Shown piece by piece: positions 19,124-28,567 of a stretch of 64,000 nucleotides of DNA (position 1 is the stretch's first letter; each line of letters starts with the position of its first letter). The stretch lies in contig NZ_MJAH01000003.1 in the NCBI RefSeq assembly GCF_001746295.1, positions 492,575 through 556,574 on the forward strand. The letters are read 5' to 3'. Source of the DNA: Streptomyces sp. LUP47B. Lineage in GTDB: Bacteria > Actinomycetota > Actinomycetes > Streptomycetales > Streptomycetaceae. Under the pieces are notes generated by a model. That model was not told where the DNA came from. It saw nothing but the letters and a program-made list of their open reading frames with translations, and ran no database searches. Made by a program: the position numbers and the translations under genes.

Positions 19124-19990
19124 ATGACCGCTCTGTCGCGCGGCGCCCGCGCCCTGTTCCTGCTCGGCGCGGCCGTCTTCTTCGGACTGCCCCTGCTCTG
19201 GCTGCTGCTCGCCCCCACCCGCACGGCCGACGACCTGACCACCGGCTCACCCCTCGGCTTCGGCTCGCTGGGCAACGTGGGCCACGCCTGGTCACACCTG
19301 ACGTCGTACAACGACGGCCAGATCACCCTGTGGATCGGCAACTCGATCATCTACGCGGCGGCCAGCGTGGCCATCTCACTGCTGCTGTGCGTACCCGCGG
19401 GCTACGCCCTCGCCAAGCACGACTTCGCCGGCCGCCGGGCCCTGCTCACCCTGTCGATCGTGACGATGATCCTTCCCCCGGCCGCGCTGGTGCTCCCGCT
19501 GTACCTGGAGATGTCGGCGGTCCATCTCACCGGCACGGTCTGGTCGGTGATCCTGCCGCTGTCCTTCTACCCCTTCGGCGTGTACCTCGCCTTTCTGCAC
19601 TTCCAGGCGAACCTGCCCGACAGCCTGCTGGACGCCGGACGCGTCGACGGGGCGAGCGAGCTGCGGCTGTTCTGGTCCGTCGCGGTGCCGCTGGCCCGCC
19701 CCGCCATCGCGCTGATCGCCTTCTTCGGCTTCGTCCGCTGCTGGACCGACTTCTTCCTGCCGTTCGTGATGCTCTCCGACGACCGCACCTTCACCCTCCA
19801 GCTCGGCCTGATGTCCCTGCTGCAGTCCACCGGCGCGGTCAACAACTCCAGCGGCTTCGCCGACCTCGACATCCACCAGCCGGAGGCGGCCCTGGCCGGA
19901 CTCGTGGCCTGCGCGCCGCTGCTGATCGGTTTCGTCCTCGCCCAGCGCTTCCTGCGCACCGGGCTGCTGGCCGGGGCGGAGAAGGGCTGA
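19124..19990 (+). CDS. Sugar ABC transporter permease (MalG/UgpE-like)
   Basis: A 288-residue CUT1 permease with about six membrane helices and the EAA loop DAGRVDGASELRLFWSVAVP. Start taken at ATG 19124; a GTG immediately before it is also possible. It completes the importer with the preceding two genes. Its stop shares a base with the start of the DUF2264 gene, so intake and hydrolysis genes are one transcription unit. Confidence 0.92.
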   Translation: MTALSRGARALFLLGAAVFFGLPLLWLLLAPTRTADDLTTGSPLGFGSLGNVGHAWSHLTSYNDGQITLWIGNSIIYAAASVAISLLLCVPAGYALAKHDFAGRRALLTLSIVTMILPPAALVLPLYLEMSAVHLTGTVWSVILPLSFYPFGVYLAFLHFQANLPDSLLDAGRVDGASELRLFWSVAVPLARPAIALIAFFGFVRCWTDFFLPFVMLSDDRTFTLQLGLMSLLQSTGAVNNSSGFADLDIHQPEAALAGLVACAPLLIGFVLAQRFLRTGLLAGAEKG

Positions 19991-21774
19991 TGGACGACGA
20001 CGCACGCACCCAACTGGCCTCCCAACTCAACGACTTGATGGACCCTCTGGTGTCCCGCTTCAGCGCGGGCCGCGCGCGCGTACGGCTCGGCGTGAACACC
20101 GCGATCCACGACGACACGGCCGCCGAACTGGAGGCGTTCGCCCGGCCGTTGTGGGGGCTGGCGCCCCTCGCGGCGGGCGGACAGGCCGTACCGCACGCCG
20201 AGTTGTGGGTCCGAGGACTCGCCCACGGCAGCGATCCCGCGCACCCCGAGTACTGGGGCGAGCCCGTCGACCACGACCAGCGCATCGTCGAGATGGCCGC
20301 CATCGGTTTCGCGCTCGCCCTCGCCCCCGAGCAGTGGTGGGACCCGCTGACAGGCCCCGAACGCGACCGGCTCGCCCGCTGGCTGCTCAGCGCACTGCCC
20401 CGGGAGACCACCGACAACAACTGGCTCTTCTTCCCGGTGCTGATCAGCCTCGGCCTCGACCGGGTGGGAGTGCCCTACGACCGGTCGCTGATCACCGCGC
20501 GCCTCGACCGCCTGGAGAGTTTCTGGCTCGGCGACGGCTGGTACGCGGACGGCCCCACCGAACGCCGCGACTACTACGTCCCGTGGGCCATGCACTTCTA
20601 CGGCCTGCTCCACGACACGCTGACCGGCGGCGACCGCTTCAAGGAGCGGGCGGCCCGGTTCACCGGCGACTTCCGGCACTGGTTCGCCGACGACGGCGCG
20701 GCCGTCCCGTACGGCCGCAGCCTCACCTACCGCTGGGCGCAGGCCGCCTTCTGGGGCGCGCTGCCGTTCGCGGGCGTCGACGTACTGCCATGGGGCGAGG
20801 TGAAGGGGTATCTGCTGCGGCATCTGCGCTGGTGGCAGGGGCGGCCGGTGACCGGGCCGGACGGGCTGCTGTCCGTCGGGTACGGCTATCCGCAGCCCGC
20901 GCTGGCCGAGCAGTACAACGCGCCGGGCTCGCCCTACTGGTCGCTCAAGGCGTATCTGCCGCTCGCGCTGCCCGAACAGCACGCGTTCTGGACCGCGAAG
21001 GAGGAACCGGCACCCGCCGCCCTGCCTGACGTCAGTGCCCAGCCGCACGCCGGGGCGGTGCTGATGCGCACACACGGCGACGTCACCCTTCTCGCCGGGC
21101 GCCAGCACCACTCGTGGGTACGCCATGGCGCCGAGAAGTACGCCAAGTTCGCGTACTCGACCCGCTTCGGCTTCAGCCTGCCGAACGGCACGCTCGGGCT
21201 CGAACAGGGCGCGTACGACTCGATGCTGGCGCTGAGCGACGACGGCGGGGCGCATTACCGGGTGCGGGAGGAGCCGGCCGCGCACTTCGTCAGCGGCGAC
21301 ACGGTCCTCAGCACCTGGCATCCGTGGCCCGACGTGGAGATCACCACCTGGCTGACGGCAGCCGCGCCCTGGCACGTGCGCACCCACCGCGTACGCACCG
21401 CTCGCGCCCTGTACACCGCCGAGGGCGGCTTCGCCGTCGACCGGGACGCGGGCACGGACCGCGTGGCCGGGCCGGGACGCGCACGGGTGTCGGCCCCCGC
21501 GGGACTCACCGGTCTGCGAGACCTCGACGGCCGGCGCGAGGGCGTGGTCGTCGACTGTCTGCCCGGCACGAACGTCCTCGCACGACGCACCGCCCTGCCC
21601 GCCCTCGTGGGCCGACTCCCTCCCGGCGAGCACTGGCTGAGGTGTGCCGTGCTCGGTGCCCCGGCCGGAAGCGAGGCCGAGACGGCGTGGCGAGAACCTC
21701 CACTTCTCACCCATCCGACGACCACCGCACACCCGACGACCACCGCACATCCGACGACTGGAGACGGGACTTGA
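19990..21774 (+). CDS. DUF2264-family protein, probable intracellular glycoside hydrolase
   Basis: A 594-residue protein whose first ~350 residues match DUF2264 in character: an alpha-helical toroid with WGLAPLAAGG, TDNNWLFFPVLISLGL and DGPTERRDYYVPWAMHFYG. A C-terminal beta-rich domain follows (HHSWVRHGAEKYAKFAYS). Some DUF2264 members are now classed as GH154 beta-glucuronidases, so a uronic-acid-cleaving role is possible but not shown. There is no signal peptide; it should act on imported oligosaccharides. The C-terminus ends in two and a half HPTTTA repeats. Confidence 0.75.
   Translation: MDDDARTQLASQLNDLMDPLVSRFSAGRARVRLGVNTAIHDDTAAELEAFARPLWGLAPLAAGGQAVPHAELWVRGLAHGSDPAHPEYWGEPVDHDQRIVEMAAIGFALALAPEQWWDPLTGPERDRLARWLLSALPRETTDNNWLFFPVLISLGLDRVGVPYDRSLITARLDRLESFWLGDGWYADGPTERRDYYVPWAMHFYGLLHDTLTGGDRFKERAARFTGDFRHWFADDGAAVPYGRSLTYRWAQAAFWGALPFAGVDVLPWGEVKGYLLRHLRWWQGRPVTGPDGLLSVGYGYPQPALAEQYNAPGSPYWSLKAYLPLALPEQHAFWTAKEEPAPAALPDVSAQPHAGAVLMRTHGDVTLLAGRQHHSWVRHGAEKYAKFAYSTRFGFSLPNGTLGLEQGAYDSMLALSDDGGAHYRVREEPAAHFVSGDTVLSTWHPWPDVEITTWLTAAAPWHVRTHRVRTARALYTAEGGFAVDRDAGTDRVAGPGRARVSAPAGLTGLRDLDGRREGVVVDCLPGTNVLARRTALPALVGRLPPGEHWLRCAVLGAPAGSEAETAWREPPLLTHPTTTAHPTTTAHPTTGDGT
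21712..21758 (+). repeat. 18-bp in-frame tandem repeat at the DUF2264 C-terminus
   Basis: Units at 21712-21729 and 21730-21747 and a partial unit at 21748-21758 encode HPTTTA-HPTTTA-HPTT. The units differ by a single base. Confidence 0.85.
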
Positions 21775-24428
21775 GACTCAGACATCTGTCCGTACTGGCC
21801 GCCGCGGCCGCGCTGCTGGCCTCCCCGGTGCAGGCGCAGGCAGCGCAGTCCGGCCATACGTACCACGTCGCCCCCCGGGGCAATGACCATGCCCTCGGCA
21901 CGCAGGCAAGCCCGCTGCGCACCATCGGTGCCTGCCTCGACCTCGTTCGCCCCGGCGACACCTGCCTGATCCACAAGGGCACCTACCGCGAACAGCTCAC
22001 CCCTCCCTCCGGCACCGAGGGTGCCCCGGTGACGATCGCCGCGTACGGCGACGGCCCCGTGACCGTCGACGGGACCGAGAAGGTGACCGGCTGGAAGGAC
22101 GCGGGCGGCGGGCTGATCGCCGCCGACACCGACCTGCCGCCCGACCCCGACTTCAACGCGGTGTTCCTGGACAACGCCCGTGCGGCGGAAGGCCGTTGGC
22201 CAAACTCCGGCGCCGATCCGCTGAACGCGACCTGGGCCGAGGCCGACACCACCTCCACCGACCAGCACATCGACGACACCGACCTGCCCGACGCGAACTG
22301 GACCGGCGCCACGGTGCACCTGTGGGCGGGCTCCAATCCGTGGGCGCAGCAGACCGGCACGGCCACGGCCTCTGCACCCGGCAAGCTGGACTTCAAGGGC
22401 GGCAACTACCGCTGCACCCCGCTCTGCATGGGCAACCAGCCCTACCGCAACTACTACCTCGTCGGGTCGAAGGCCGCCCTGGACCAGCCGGGGGAGTGGT
22501 TCTACGACAAGACCGCGCACCGGCTCTTCATGGTCCCCCCGAAGGGCGGCATCGCCGGACACACGGTGACCGCCAAGCACCGGCTGTGGGGCGTCGACCT
22601 GAGCGACAGCTCGTATGTCACCGTGCGCGGCCTGGACCTGTGGGGCACCTCGCTGCGAACGGGCAAGTCCAGTACGGGAGTCGTGGTCGACCGACTGCAC
22701 GCCACGTACATCTCCGAGTACTCCACCCTGCCCATGCCGCCGGACAGCGACCTCGCGATCGAGCCGGCCGAGGGGCACATCGTCGCCTCCCGCATCCTGG
22801 ACTCCGGCGTGCAGATCCTCGGCACCGGCAACACCCTGAAGAACAGCGAGATCGCCCAGTCGGCCGGTGACGGCGTCCTGGTGCGCGGCAACGGCAACAC
22901 CGTCACCAACAACTACATCCACGACGTCGGCTGGATGGGCAGCTACACCCCCGGCATCGAGATCAACGGCAATGGCCACACGGTGACCCACAACACGATC
23001 CGGCGCACCGGACGGGCGGCCATCGACACCGCCTACCAGATCAACGGCACCGAATACCACGACAACCGCATCGCCTACAACGACATCTCCGAGGCGATGC
23101 GCACCTCCCGCGACGGTTCACCCTTCTACGTGTGCTGCTACCTGAACGGCACCGGAAGCTCCATCGACCACAACACCGCGCACGACTCCAGCGGGCAGAA
23201 CGGCTTCTACGTCGACAACTACTCCGGCCACTTCCGCCTCCACCACAACGTGGCCTGGAACACCGGCGCCCGGGGCGTCTACTTCAACGGCCACACCGGC
23301 CCCAGCATCGCCAACGAGGACCACAACTCCAGCTACGGCGTGGGCATCGGTACCGCCTCGTCCGCCCTCGGCGGCGCGACGGACGCATCCGGCTCGTACT
23401 TCAGCAACATCATCGGCCCCAAGCCGGTCACCGCGACGCAGACCGGCAACCCGCTGCCGATCGTCCGCTCCAACCTGATCAGCGCCACCCCCGGCTACAC
23501 GAACGCCGTCAACGGCGAGCTGTGGCTGACGCCCGGCTCACCCGCCATCGACGCGGGCGAGGTGGTCGACGGCATCACCACCGACACCCTGGGCGCAGCC
23601 CCAGACCAGGGCGCCTACGAGTACGGCGCACCCATCTGGTCGACCGGCTGCGACCTGCCCGGCTGCCAGCAGCGGGTACGGCACGGCAACTGGAGCGCCA
23701 CCGCCAGCGACGGAAGCAACGCCGCCGTCACCGTGGACGGCGACATCAACACCCGCTGGACGGGCGCCGCCCCGCAGACCGCCGGCCAGTCCCTCACCGT
23801 CGACCTCGGCGAGAGCAAGACGTTCAACCGGCTCTCCCTCGACGCGGGCCGCGACACCGGCGGCCAGCAGCCGTACGGCTTCACGGTCGCCGTCAGCAGC
23901 GACGGCAGGCACTGGGGCGAGCCGCTCGCCCGGGTCTCCGGCCGCTCCTTCACCCAGGACGCGGTGTTCCCCAAGCAGACCACCGCCCGCTATGTGCGGA
24001 TCACGCTCACCGCGAGCGGACCTGCGCCCTGGGTCGTCAACGACATCCGGCTGTACGGCGACGGGCCCGACGCCACCTCGACGCTCCAGGCCGAAAAGGC
24101 CACGACCGTGCACGGGGTGGGACGCGGCACGGCGGCCACCGGAGTCCTCGGCTCCGGTGACTGGGTGGCCTTCCGCAAGGCCAACGTCGACGGGAAGCAC
24201 CTCACCGCACGACTCAACTCCACCTGCACGAAGGGCTGTTCGCTCCAACTGCGCCTGGACGCGCCGGACGGCCCGCTGGCCGCATCGGTGCCCGTCACGG
24301 GCACGGGTGACTGGCAGGAGCAGTCCGTGACCCTGAAGCGTGCGGTCACCGGTACGCACGACCTCTACGTCGTGGCGAAGGGCACGAGTCGGGTCGCCGC
24401 GCTCGACTGGCTCACGATCAGGCCCTGA
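21771..24428 (+). CDS. Exported right-handed beta-helix protein with discoidin-type and CBM6-like domains
   Basis: An 885-residue secreted protein starting at TTG 21771 (overlap TTGA with the previous stop, GGAGA upstream). A Sec signal peptide ends near ASPVQAQA. Residues ~30-600 form a right-handed parallel beta-helix: a DUF1565-type start (YHVAPRGNDHALGTQASPL), then repeating N-rich turns such as GNTLKNSEI and GNTVTNNYIHDVG. Residues ~640-765 are F5/8-type C (discoidin/CBM32), and ~770-885 a CBM6-like module ending AALDWLTIRP. Such proteins are polysaccharide lyases or hydrolases; the exact activity is not clear. It probably cuts a polymer outside the cell for the importer upstream. Confidence 0.82.
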   Translation: MRLRHLSVLAAAAALLASPVQAQAAQSGHTYHVAPRGNDHALGTQASPLRTIGACLDLVRPGDTCLIHKGTYREQLTPPSGTEGAPVTIAAYGDGPVTVDGTEKVTGWKDAGGGLIAADTDLPPDPDFNAVFLDNARAAEGRWPNSGADPLNATWAEADTTSTDQHIDDTDLPDANWTGATVHLWAGSNPWAQQTGTATASAPGKLDFKGGNYRCTPLCMGNQPYRNYYLVGSKAALDQPGEWFYDKTAHRLFMVPPKGGIAGHTVTAKHRLWGVDLSDSSYVTVRGLDLWGTSLRTGKSSTGVVVDRLHATYISEYSTLPMPPDSDLAIEPAEGHIVASRILDSGVQILGTGNTLKNSEIAQSAGDGVLVRGNGNTVTNNYIHDVGWMGSYTPGIEINGNGHTVTHNTIRRTGRAAIDTAYQINGTEYHDNRIAYNDISEAMRTSRDGSPFYVCCYLNGTGSSIDHNTAHDSSGQNGFYVDNYSGHFRLHHNVAWNTGARGVYFNGHTGPSIANEDHNSSYGVGIGTASSALGGATDASGSYFSNIIGPKPVTATQTGNPLPIVRSNLISATPGYTNAVNGELWLTPGSPAIDAGEVVDGITTDTLGAAPDQGAYEYGAPIWSTGCDLPGCQQRVRHGNWSATASDGSNAAVTVDGDINTRWTGAAPQTAGQSLTVDLGESKTFNRLSLDAGRDTGGQQPYGFTVAVSSDGRHWGEPLARVSGRSFTQDAVFPKQTTARYVRITLTASGPAPWVVNDIRLYGDGPDATSTLQAEKATTVHGVGRGTAATGVLGSGDWVAFRKANVDGKHLTARLNSTCTKGCSLQLRLDAPDGPLAASVPVTGTGDWQEQSVTLKRAVTGTHDLYVVAKGTSRVAALDWLTIRP

Positions 24429-24519
24429 CCCCCGACGACCGGCCGAGCAGCGGGACACGGAACCCCGCTGCCCGGCCCCGCCGAATCCGTATCCACGACC
24501 AGAAATGGGAGGCAGCCAG

Positions 24520-26844
24520 GTGACCGCGCCAACAGGGAACGGGATCTCTCGAAGAGGTGTGATCGGCACCGCAGCCGCGGTGGCCGCCGCAGGCTGGACA
24601 GCAGGGTCCGGCACCGCCTGGGCGGCGCCAGGGTCGTCCGAAGGCGCGGAGGACGTGTACGAACGCATGGCGAGAGCGGCCGCCCTGCGCTGGCGGCGGC
24701 TGCCCGGCGACTGGAAGGACGGCCCCTTCCTCGGCAACGGCCTGCTCGGGGTGCAGGTCTACCGAGGCGCGACGGCCAACTCCGTGAAGGTCATGGTCAG
24801 TCACAGTCAGGTGCAGGACCAGCGACCTCAGTGGCGTGCCCCGTACGGCTTCTCCCGTCTGCCCATTGGGCATTTCGACCTCACGCTCGCCGGTGAGGTG
24901 ACCGGCGTCGACTGGACCCTTGACCTCTGGGACGCCGAGCTGCGCGGCACCGTCACCACCACCCGCGGCAGCGTCCGCTTCTCGATGCTGGTGCACAACG
25001 CCCGTACCGCGCTGCTGATCTCCACCCGACCCAGTGCCGGCGAGGAGACCGCGGCCTGGTCGTTCACGTGGCTGCCCGCCATCTCGCCCCGCGAGAAGGA
25101 CAAACCCGCGGACTACACGGGCAACCCGGACCCCCGCACCGGATCCGCCGGCACCACCCACTACGTCGAGCAGCCGCTGGTCGCGGGCGGCGGATGGACG
25201 ACCGCCTGGCGCGAACGGCGCGTCGGCAGTGGCAGGTTGCTGGCCGCGCACATCGTCTACGGCTTCCCCGAGGACCTCTCGCGCACGACGCAGCGGGCGG
25301 TCGCCGAGGTAGGGCGCACGTTCTCCGCGAACCCGGACGGGCTGGTGCGCGTCCACCGCGCCTGGTGGCACCGCTTCTACCGGCGCAGCCTGGTCTCGGT
25401 CCCGGACAAACGCATTCAGGACTTCTACTGGATCCAGCTCTACAAGGCCGCCTGCGCCACCCGGGCCGGCGGTCCCTCGATGTCGGAGTGGGGGCCGTGG
25501 TACCCGGAGACGGGCGGCAGTTGGAGCGCCGTCTGGTGGAACCTCAACGTGCAGATCGCCACGTGGCTGATCCAGGGATCCGATCACCCCGAACTCGACT
25601 CCGTCACCTCCACCTTCAAGAGCTTCGAGAAGTACCTGCCGCAGTCCGTCCCGCCGGAGTACCAGGACGGCGCGACCTACGCCCTGGCCCACCCCTCGGA
25701 CTGGATGCTGCGCCCCGGCGCCAAGACGGTCGGCATCCCCGGCACCGCCACGAAGACCGACAACAACGGCAACCTCATCTGGGCCATGCACAACGTCTGG
25801 CTCAGCTACCGCCACAGCATGGACGTGTCGATCGTGCGTGACGTCCTCTACCCGATCCTCGTGAAGGCGGTGAACTTCTACGACCACTTCCTGTACGAGG
25901 GCAGCGACGGCAAGCTGCACCTGCCGCTCACCCGGTCGCCCGAGTGGGCGGACGCCACCGACTGCACCTACGACCTCTCCCTGATCCGCTGGGGCTGCGC
26001 CACCCTCCTCGACTGCCTGCGCATTCTCCGCACGGACCATCCGCGCGCCGGACGCTGGCGTGAGATCCTGCAGCGCCTGGTGGCCTACCCGCGTGACGAG
26101 ACCGGCATCAACATCGGCGCCGGCAAACCCCTCACCGAGTCGCACCGGCACTTCTCGCACATGCTGTGGCTCTTCCCGCTGCACGAGCTGGACTGGGACC
26201 GCCCCTCCGACCGGGACACCATCCGGACGACCTTCGACCACTGGGTCAAGGACCGCAGCCTGTGGGCCGGTTACAGCTACGCCGCCGCGTCCTCGATGGC
26301 CTCCCTGACAGAACGGCCCGAGGACGCCCTCGACTTCCTCACCTACTTCACCGACGGCAACGTCATCAAGAACGCGTGGATGACCCCGAACACCATGTAC
26401 GTGGAGGGCGGCAACCTGGCCGTCGAGAGCCCGCTGACGGCGGCCCAGTCCGTCCTCGACATGGTCGTGCAGAGCCACGGCGGCGTCGTACGGGTCCTCC
26501 CCTCGGTATCGGGGCGCTGGCCCGACGTGTCGGTCCAAGGCCTGCGTACCCAGGGCGCGTTCCTCGTCGACGCCGACCGATCGGGTGGCCGGACCCGCTG
26601 GGTGCGCGTCCACAGTGAGGTGGGCGCGCCGCTCGTTCTGGACCACGGCATCGACGGTGCCATCGACGTACGGGACGAACGCGGGCGGCGGCTGCGGTAC
26701 CGGGAGACGGGGCCCGGTCGCATCGAGATCCCGCTCGGCCGGGACGAAACGGCCGTCGTCCTGCCGCACGGCACCGACCCGGACCTGCGTCCGCGGGACG
26801 TGCCGGCCGTCGGCGACGCGAAGCCGTGGGGGCTGCCGGACTGA
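24520..26844 (+). CDS. Tat-exported GH95-like glycoside hydrolase
   Basis: A 774-residue protein with a twin-arginine signal (ISRRGVIGTAAAVAAAG) that starts at GTG 24520, 7 nt after GGGAGG. The body resembles family GH95 (alpha-L-fucosidase / alpha-L-galactosidase): an N-terminal beta-sandwich, then an (alpha/alpha)6 barrel with N341 and N343 in WWNLNVQIA, SPEW near 472, and H542-R-H544-F-S-H547, ending with SVSGRWPDVSVQGLRTQGAF. The asparagine pair corresponds to residues that activate water in GH95. Divergence from characterised members leaves the sugar uncertain. Last gene of the LacI-controlled locus. Confidence 0.78.
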   Translation: MTAPTGNGISRRGVIGTAAAVAAAGWTAGSGTAWAAPGSSEGAEDVYERMARAAALRWRRLPGDWKDGPFLGNGLLGVQVYRGATANSVKVMVSHSQVQDQRPQWRAPYGFSRLPIGHFDLTLAGEVTGVDWTLDLWDAELRGTVTTTRGSVRFSMLVHNARTALLISTRPSAGEETAAWSFTWLPAISPREKDKPADYTGNPDPRTGSAGTTHYVEQPLVAGGGWTTAWRERRVGSGRLLAAHIVYGFPEDLSRTTQRAVAEVGRTFSANPDGLVRVHRAWWHRFYRRSLVSVPDKRIQDFYWIQLYKAACATRAGGPSMSEWGPWYPETGGSWSAVWWNLNVQIATWLIQGSDHPELDSVTSTFKSFEKYLPQSVPPEYQDGATYALAHPSDWMLRPGAKTVGIPGTATKTDNNGNLIWAMHNVWLSYRHSMDVSIVRDVLYPILVKAVNFYDHFLYEGSDGKLHLPLTRSPEWADATDCTYDLSLIRWGCATLLDCLRILRTDHPRAGRWREILQRLVAYPRDETGINIGAGKPLTESHRHFSHMLWLFPLHELDWDRPSDRDTIRTTFDHWVKDRSLWAGYSYAAASSMASLTERPEDALDFLTYFTDGNVIKNAWMTPNTMYVEGGNLAVESPLTAAQSVLDMVVQSHGGVVRVLPSVSGRWPDVSVQGLRTQGAFLVDADRSGGRTRWVRVHSEVGAPLVLDHGIDGAIDVRDERGRRLRYRETGPGRIEIPLGRDETAVVLPHGTDPDLRPRDVPAVGDAKPWGLPD

Positions 26845-26861
26845 GTCGTGGCGCTTACGTC

Positions 26862-26890
26862 GGTGTCGGCCTGTCGTACAGGCCGACACC
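26862..26890. terminator. Bidirectional terminator hairpin
   Basis: A perfect 13-bp stem GGTGTCGGCCTGT / ACAGGCCGACACC with a 3-nt loop between the convergent GH95-like and WYL genes. There is no T-run. Confidence 0.75.
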
Positions 26891-26942
26891 GCCGGCCGAC
26901 GGCGCCGCGCCCGCCCTGCCGTCCGCTGCCCGGCCACTTCGG

Positions 26943-27932
26943 TCAGGCTCGGCGGGCACAGGACGCGAGGCGATCGGCGAGCGCGGTGACGAGGTCGCGC
27001 AGTTCATCGGGGCGCTCGATGACGAACGGCAGGTCGAGTGAGGCGAGTACCGGAGGCAACCAGTCGAGCCGCTCCGCCCGCAGTTCGACGCGCAGCCAGC
27101 GCTCGGTCGTCCGGTCCTGGCCTGCCGCGGGCCGGTGCTCCTCCAGGCTCGCGACGCTGGCGGGCAGGTGGGCCCGGATCTGCTCAACCGTCCCGTGGAT
27201 ACGCAAGGTCACCTCGTGCCGGTACTCGGCCGTGGCGAGCGCGGACAACACGCGCTGTGCCGGACCGGGACCCACGGGCACCTCGAATGAGCCGGGCAGG
27301 GCCCGCGCGTCCGCGATGCGATCGAGCCGGAAGGTCCGGTCCTCGCCGATCTCGGCGTCCTCGCCCGTGACGTACCACCGGCCCGCATGCGCGACGATCC
27401 CGTAAGCGTGCAGCGTGCGTTCGCTGCGCCGTCCGTCGCGGCCGGTGTAGCGGAGCGAGACCGGCCGGTGGTGGCGCACCGCGTCGGCGATGGTGAGCAG
27501 GATCCCGGAGTCCGGCGTATCGAACTCTCCGGGCTGCTCGGTGAAGGCGAGGGATTCCAGGAGTGTGTCGAGCCGACGGGCGAGGTGTTTGGGCAGTACC
27601 CGCCGGATCTTCGCCGATGCCGTCTCGTTCGCCGTGTGCTGCGTCGTCGTCAGCCCTGCCCGGCGTCCGGCGACGAGACCGAGCAGTACGGCCAGCGCCT
27701 CGTCGTCGCTGAACATGAGCGGCGGCAGACGGTACCCGGGAGCGAGCCGGTACCCGCCGTAGCGGCCACGTACCGATTCCACGGGCACATCCAGGTCGAT
27801 CAGGTGGTCCACATACCGCCGCACGGTGCGCCCTTCGACACCGAGCCGGTCTGCCAGTTCGGCCACCGTCCGGGTGCCGCCCGACTGCAGCAGCTCCAGG
27901 AGTGTCAGCACGCGGGCAGTGGGTCGGGGCAT
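26943..27932 (-). CDS. WYL-domain transcriptional regulator
   Basis: A 329-residue regulator. The N-terminal DeoR-like winged helix-turn-helix (TVAELADRLGVEGRTVRRYV, residues ~22-41) is followed by RGRYGGYRLAPGYRLPPLMF and a WYL effector domain (~140-230) with RYTGRDGRRSERTLHAYG and GRWYVTGED. It is divergent from a VOC-domain gene across a 93-bp gap, a very common Streptomyces pairing, and likely controls that gene. Ligand unknown. Confidence 0.93.
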   Translation of the reverse strand: MPRPTARVLTLLELLQSGGTRTVAELADRLGVEGRTVRRYVDHLIDLDVPVESVRGRYGGYRLAPGYRLPPLMFSDDEALAVLLGLVAGRRAGLTTTQHTANETASAKIRRVLPKHLARRLDTLLESLAFTEQPGEFDTPDSGILLTIADAVRHHRPVSLRYTGRDGRRSERTLHAYGIVAHAGRWYVTGEDAEIGEDRTFRLDRIADARALPGSFEVPVGPGPAQRVLSALATAEYRHEVTLRIHGTVEQIRAHLPASVASLEEHRPAAGQDRTTERWLRVELRAERLDWLPPVLASLDLPFVIERPDELRDLVTALADRLASCARRA

Positions 27933-28025
27933 GTGCCAACCCTAATGCGAATACAGGACCGATTCTGTCCACTATCTCTCCTAGCCTGCGCAGTGCCCGC
28001 CTTCAGCACAGCCAAGGAGATCCCC

Positions 28026-28424
28026 ATGGAGTTCGTCTCGATCCGCATCATCACCGGCGACGTAGCGCGCCTCGTCGACTTCTACGAACGAGCCACCGGG
28101 GTGCGGGCGACGTGGGCCACCGATGACTTCGCCGAGCTCAACACCGCCGGCGCCACCCTCGCGATCGCCGGGACCAGCACCGTCCCCCTGTTCGCTCCAG
28201 GCTCTGCCCGCCCGGCGGACAACCACAGCGTGATCACGGAATTCCTCGTCGACGACGTGGACCGCGCTCACCAGAACCTGACCGACTTCGTCACCGACTT
28301 CGTCAACGGGCCCACCACGATGCCCTGGGGCAACCGCTCGCTGCTGTTGCGTGACCCCGACGGCAACCTCGTCAACTTCTTCACCCCCGTCACCCCTGCG
28401 GCCATCGCCAAGTTCGCACGCTGA
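28026..28424 (+). CDS. VOC (glyoxalase/bleomycin-resistance) family protein
   Basis: A 132-residue vicinal-oxygen-chelate fold protein with the usual two beta-alpha-beta-beta-beta halves, ending with MPWGNRSLLLRDPDGNLVNFF. The start is the ATG at 28026, preceded by AAGGAGA. Such small proteins are metal-dependent isomerases or dioxygenases, or drug-binding resistance proteins; residues do not decide between them. It is divergent from the WYL regulator and closed by a strong hairpin. Confidence 0.88.
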   Translation: MEFVSIRIITGDVARLVDFYERATGVRATWATDDFAELNTAGATLAIAGTSTVPLFAPGSARPADNHSVITEFLVDDVDRAHQNLTDFVTDFVNGPTTMPWGNRSLLLRDPDGNLVNFFTPVTPAAIAKFAR

Positions 28425-28444
28425 CGCCCCGCACAGCCGCTCAT

Positions 28445-28476
28445 ACCGGGAGCCCTGAGATCCCAGGGCTCCCGGT
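28445..28476 (+). terminator. Terminator hairpin after the VOC gene
   Basis: Perfect 13-bp stem ACCGGGAGCCCTG / CAGGGCTCCCGGT with a 6-nt loop. No T-run follows, as is common in Streptomyces. Confidence 0.75.
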
Positions 28477-28494
28477 GATGGCGCCCGTCGGTAA

Positions 28495-28528
28495 TTGACA
28501 GGGTACGGAAGTACCTCTTAACGTACCC
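28495..28528 (+). promoter_or_regulatory. Promoter with overlapping inverted repeats for the hydrolase operon
   Basis: TTGACA at 28495-28500 and a weaker TTAACG 17 nt further on fit a housekeeping promoter. The spacer contains GGTAC-GGAA-GTACC, and a wider pair GGGTAC...GTACCC spans 28501-28528, so a repressor could sit on the promoter. Confidence 0.55.
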
Positions 28529-28567
28529 ACATCCGGAGGCGACGCGCCGGCTCAAAGAGGAGCACCG

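Noticed and set aside
21255..23060. A 601-codon minus-strand open frame
   Set aside because: It overlaps two well-supported plus-strand genes and shows no recognisable protein features.
24418..26937. An 839-codon minus-strand open frame over the GH95-like gene
   Set aside because: No domain signature and biased composition; the plus strand has a Tat signal, catalytic motifs and a ribosome site.
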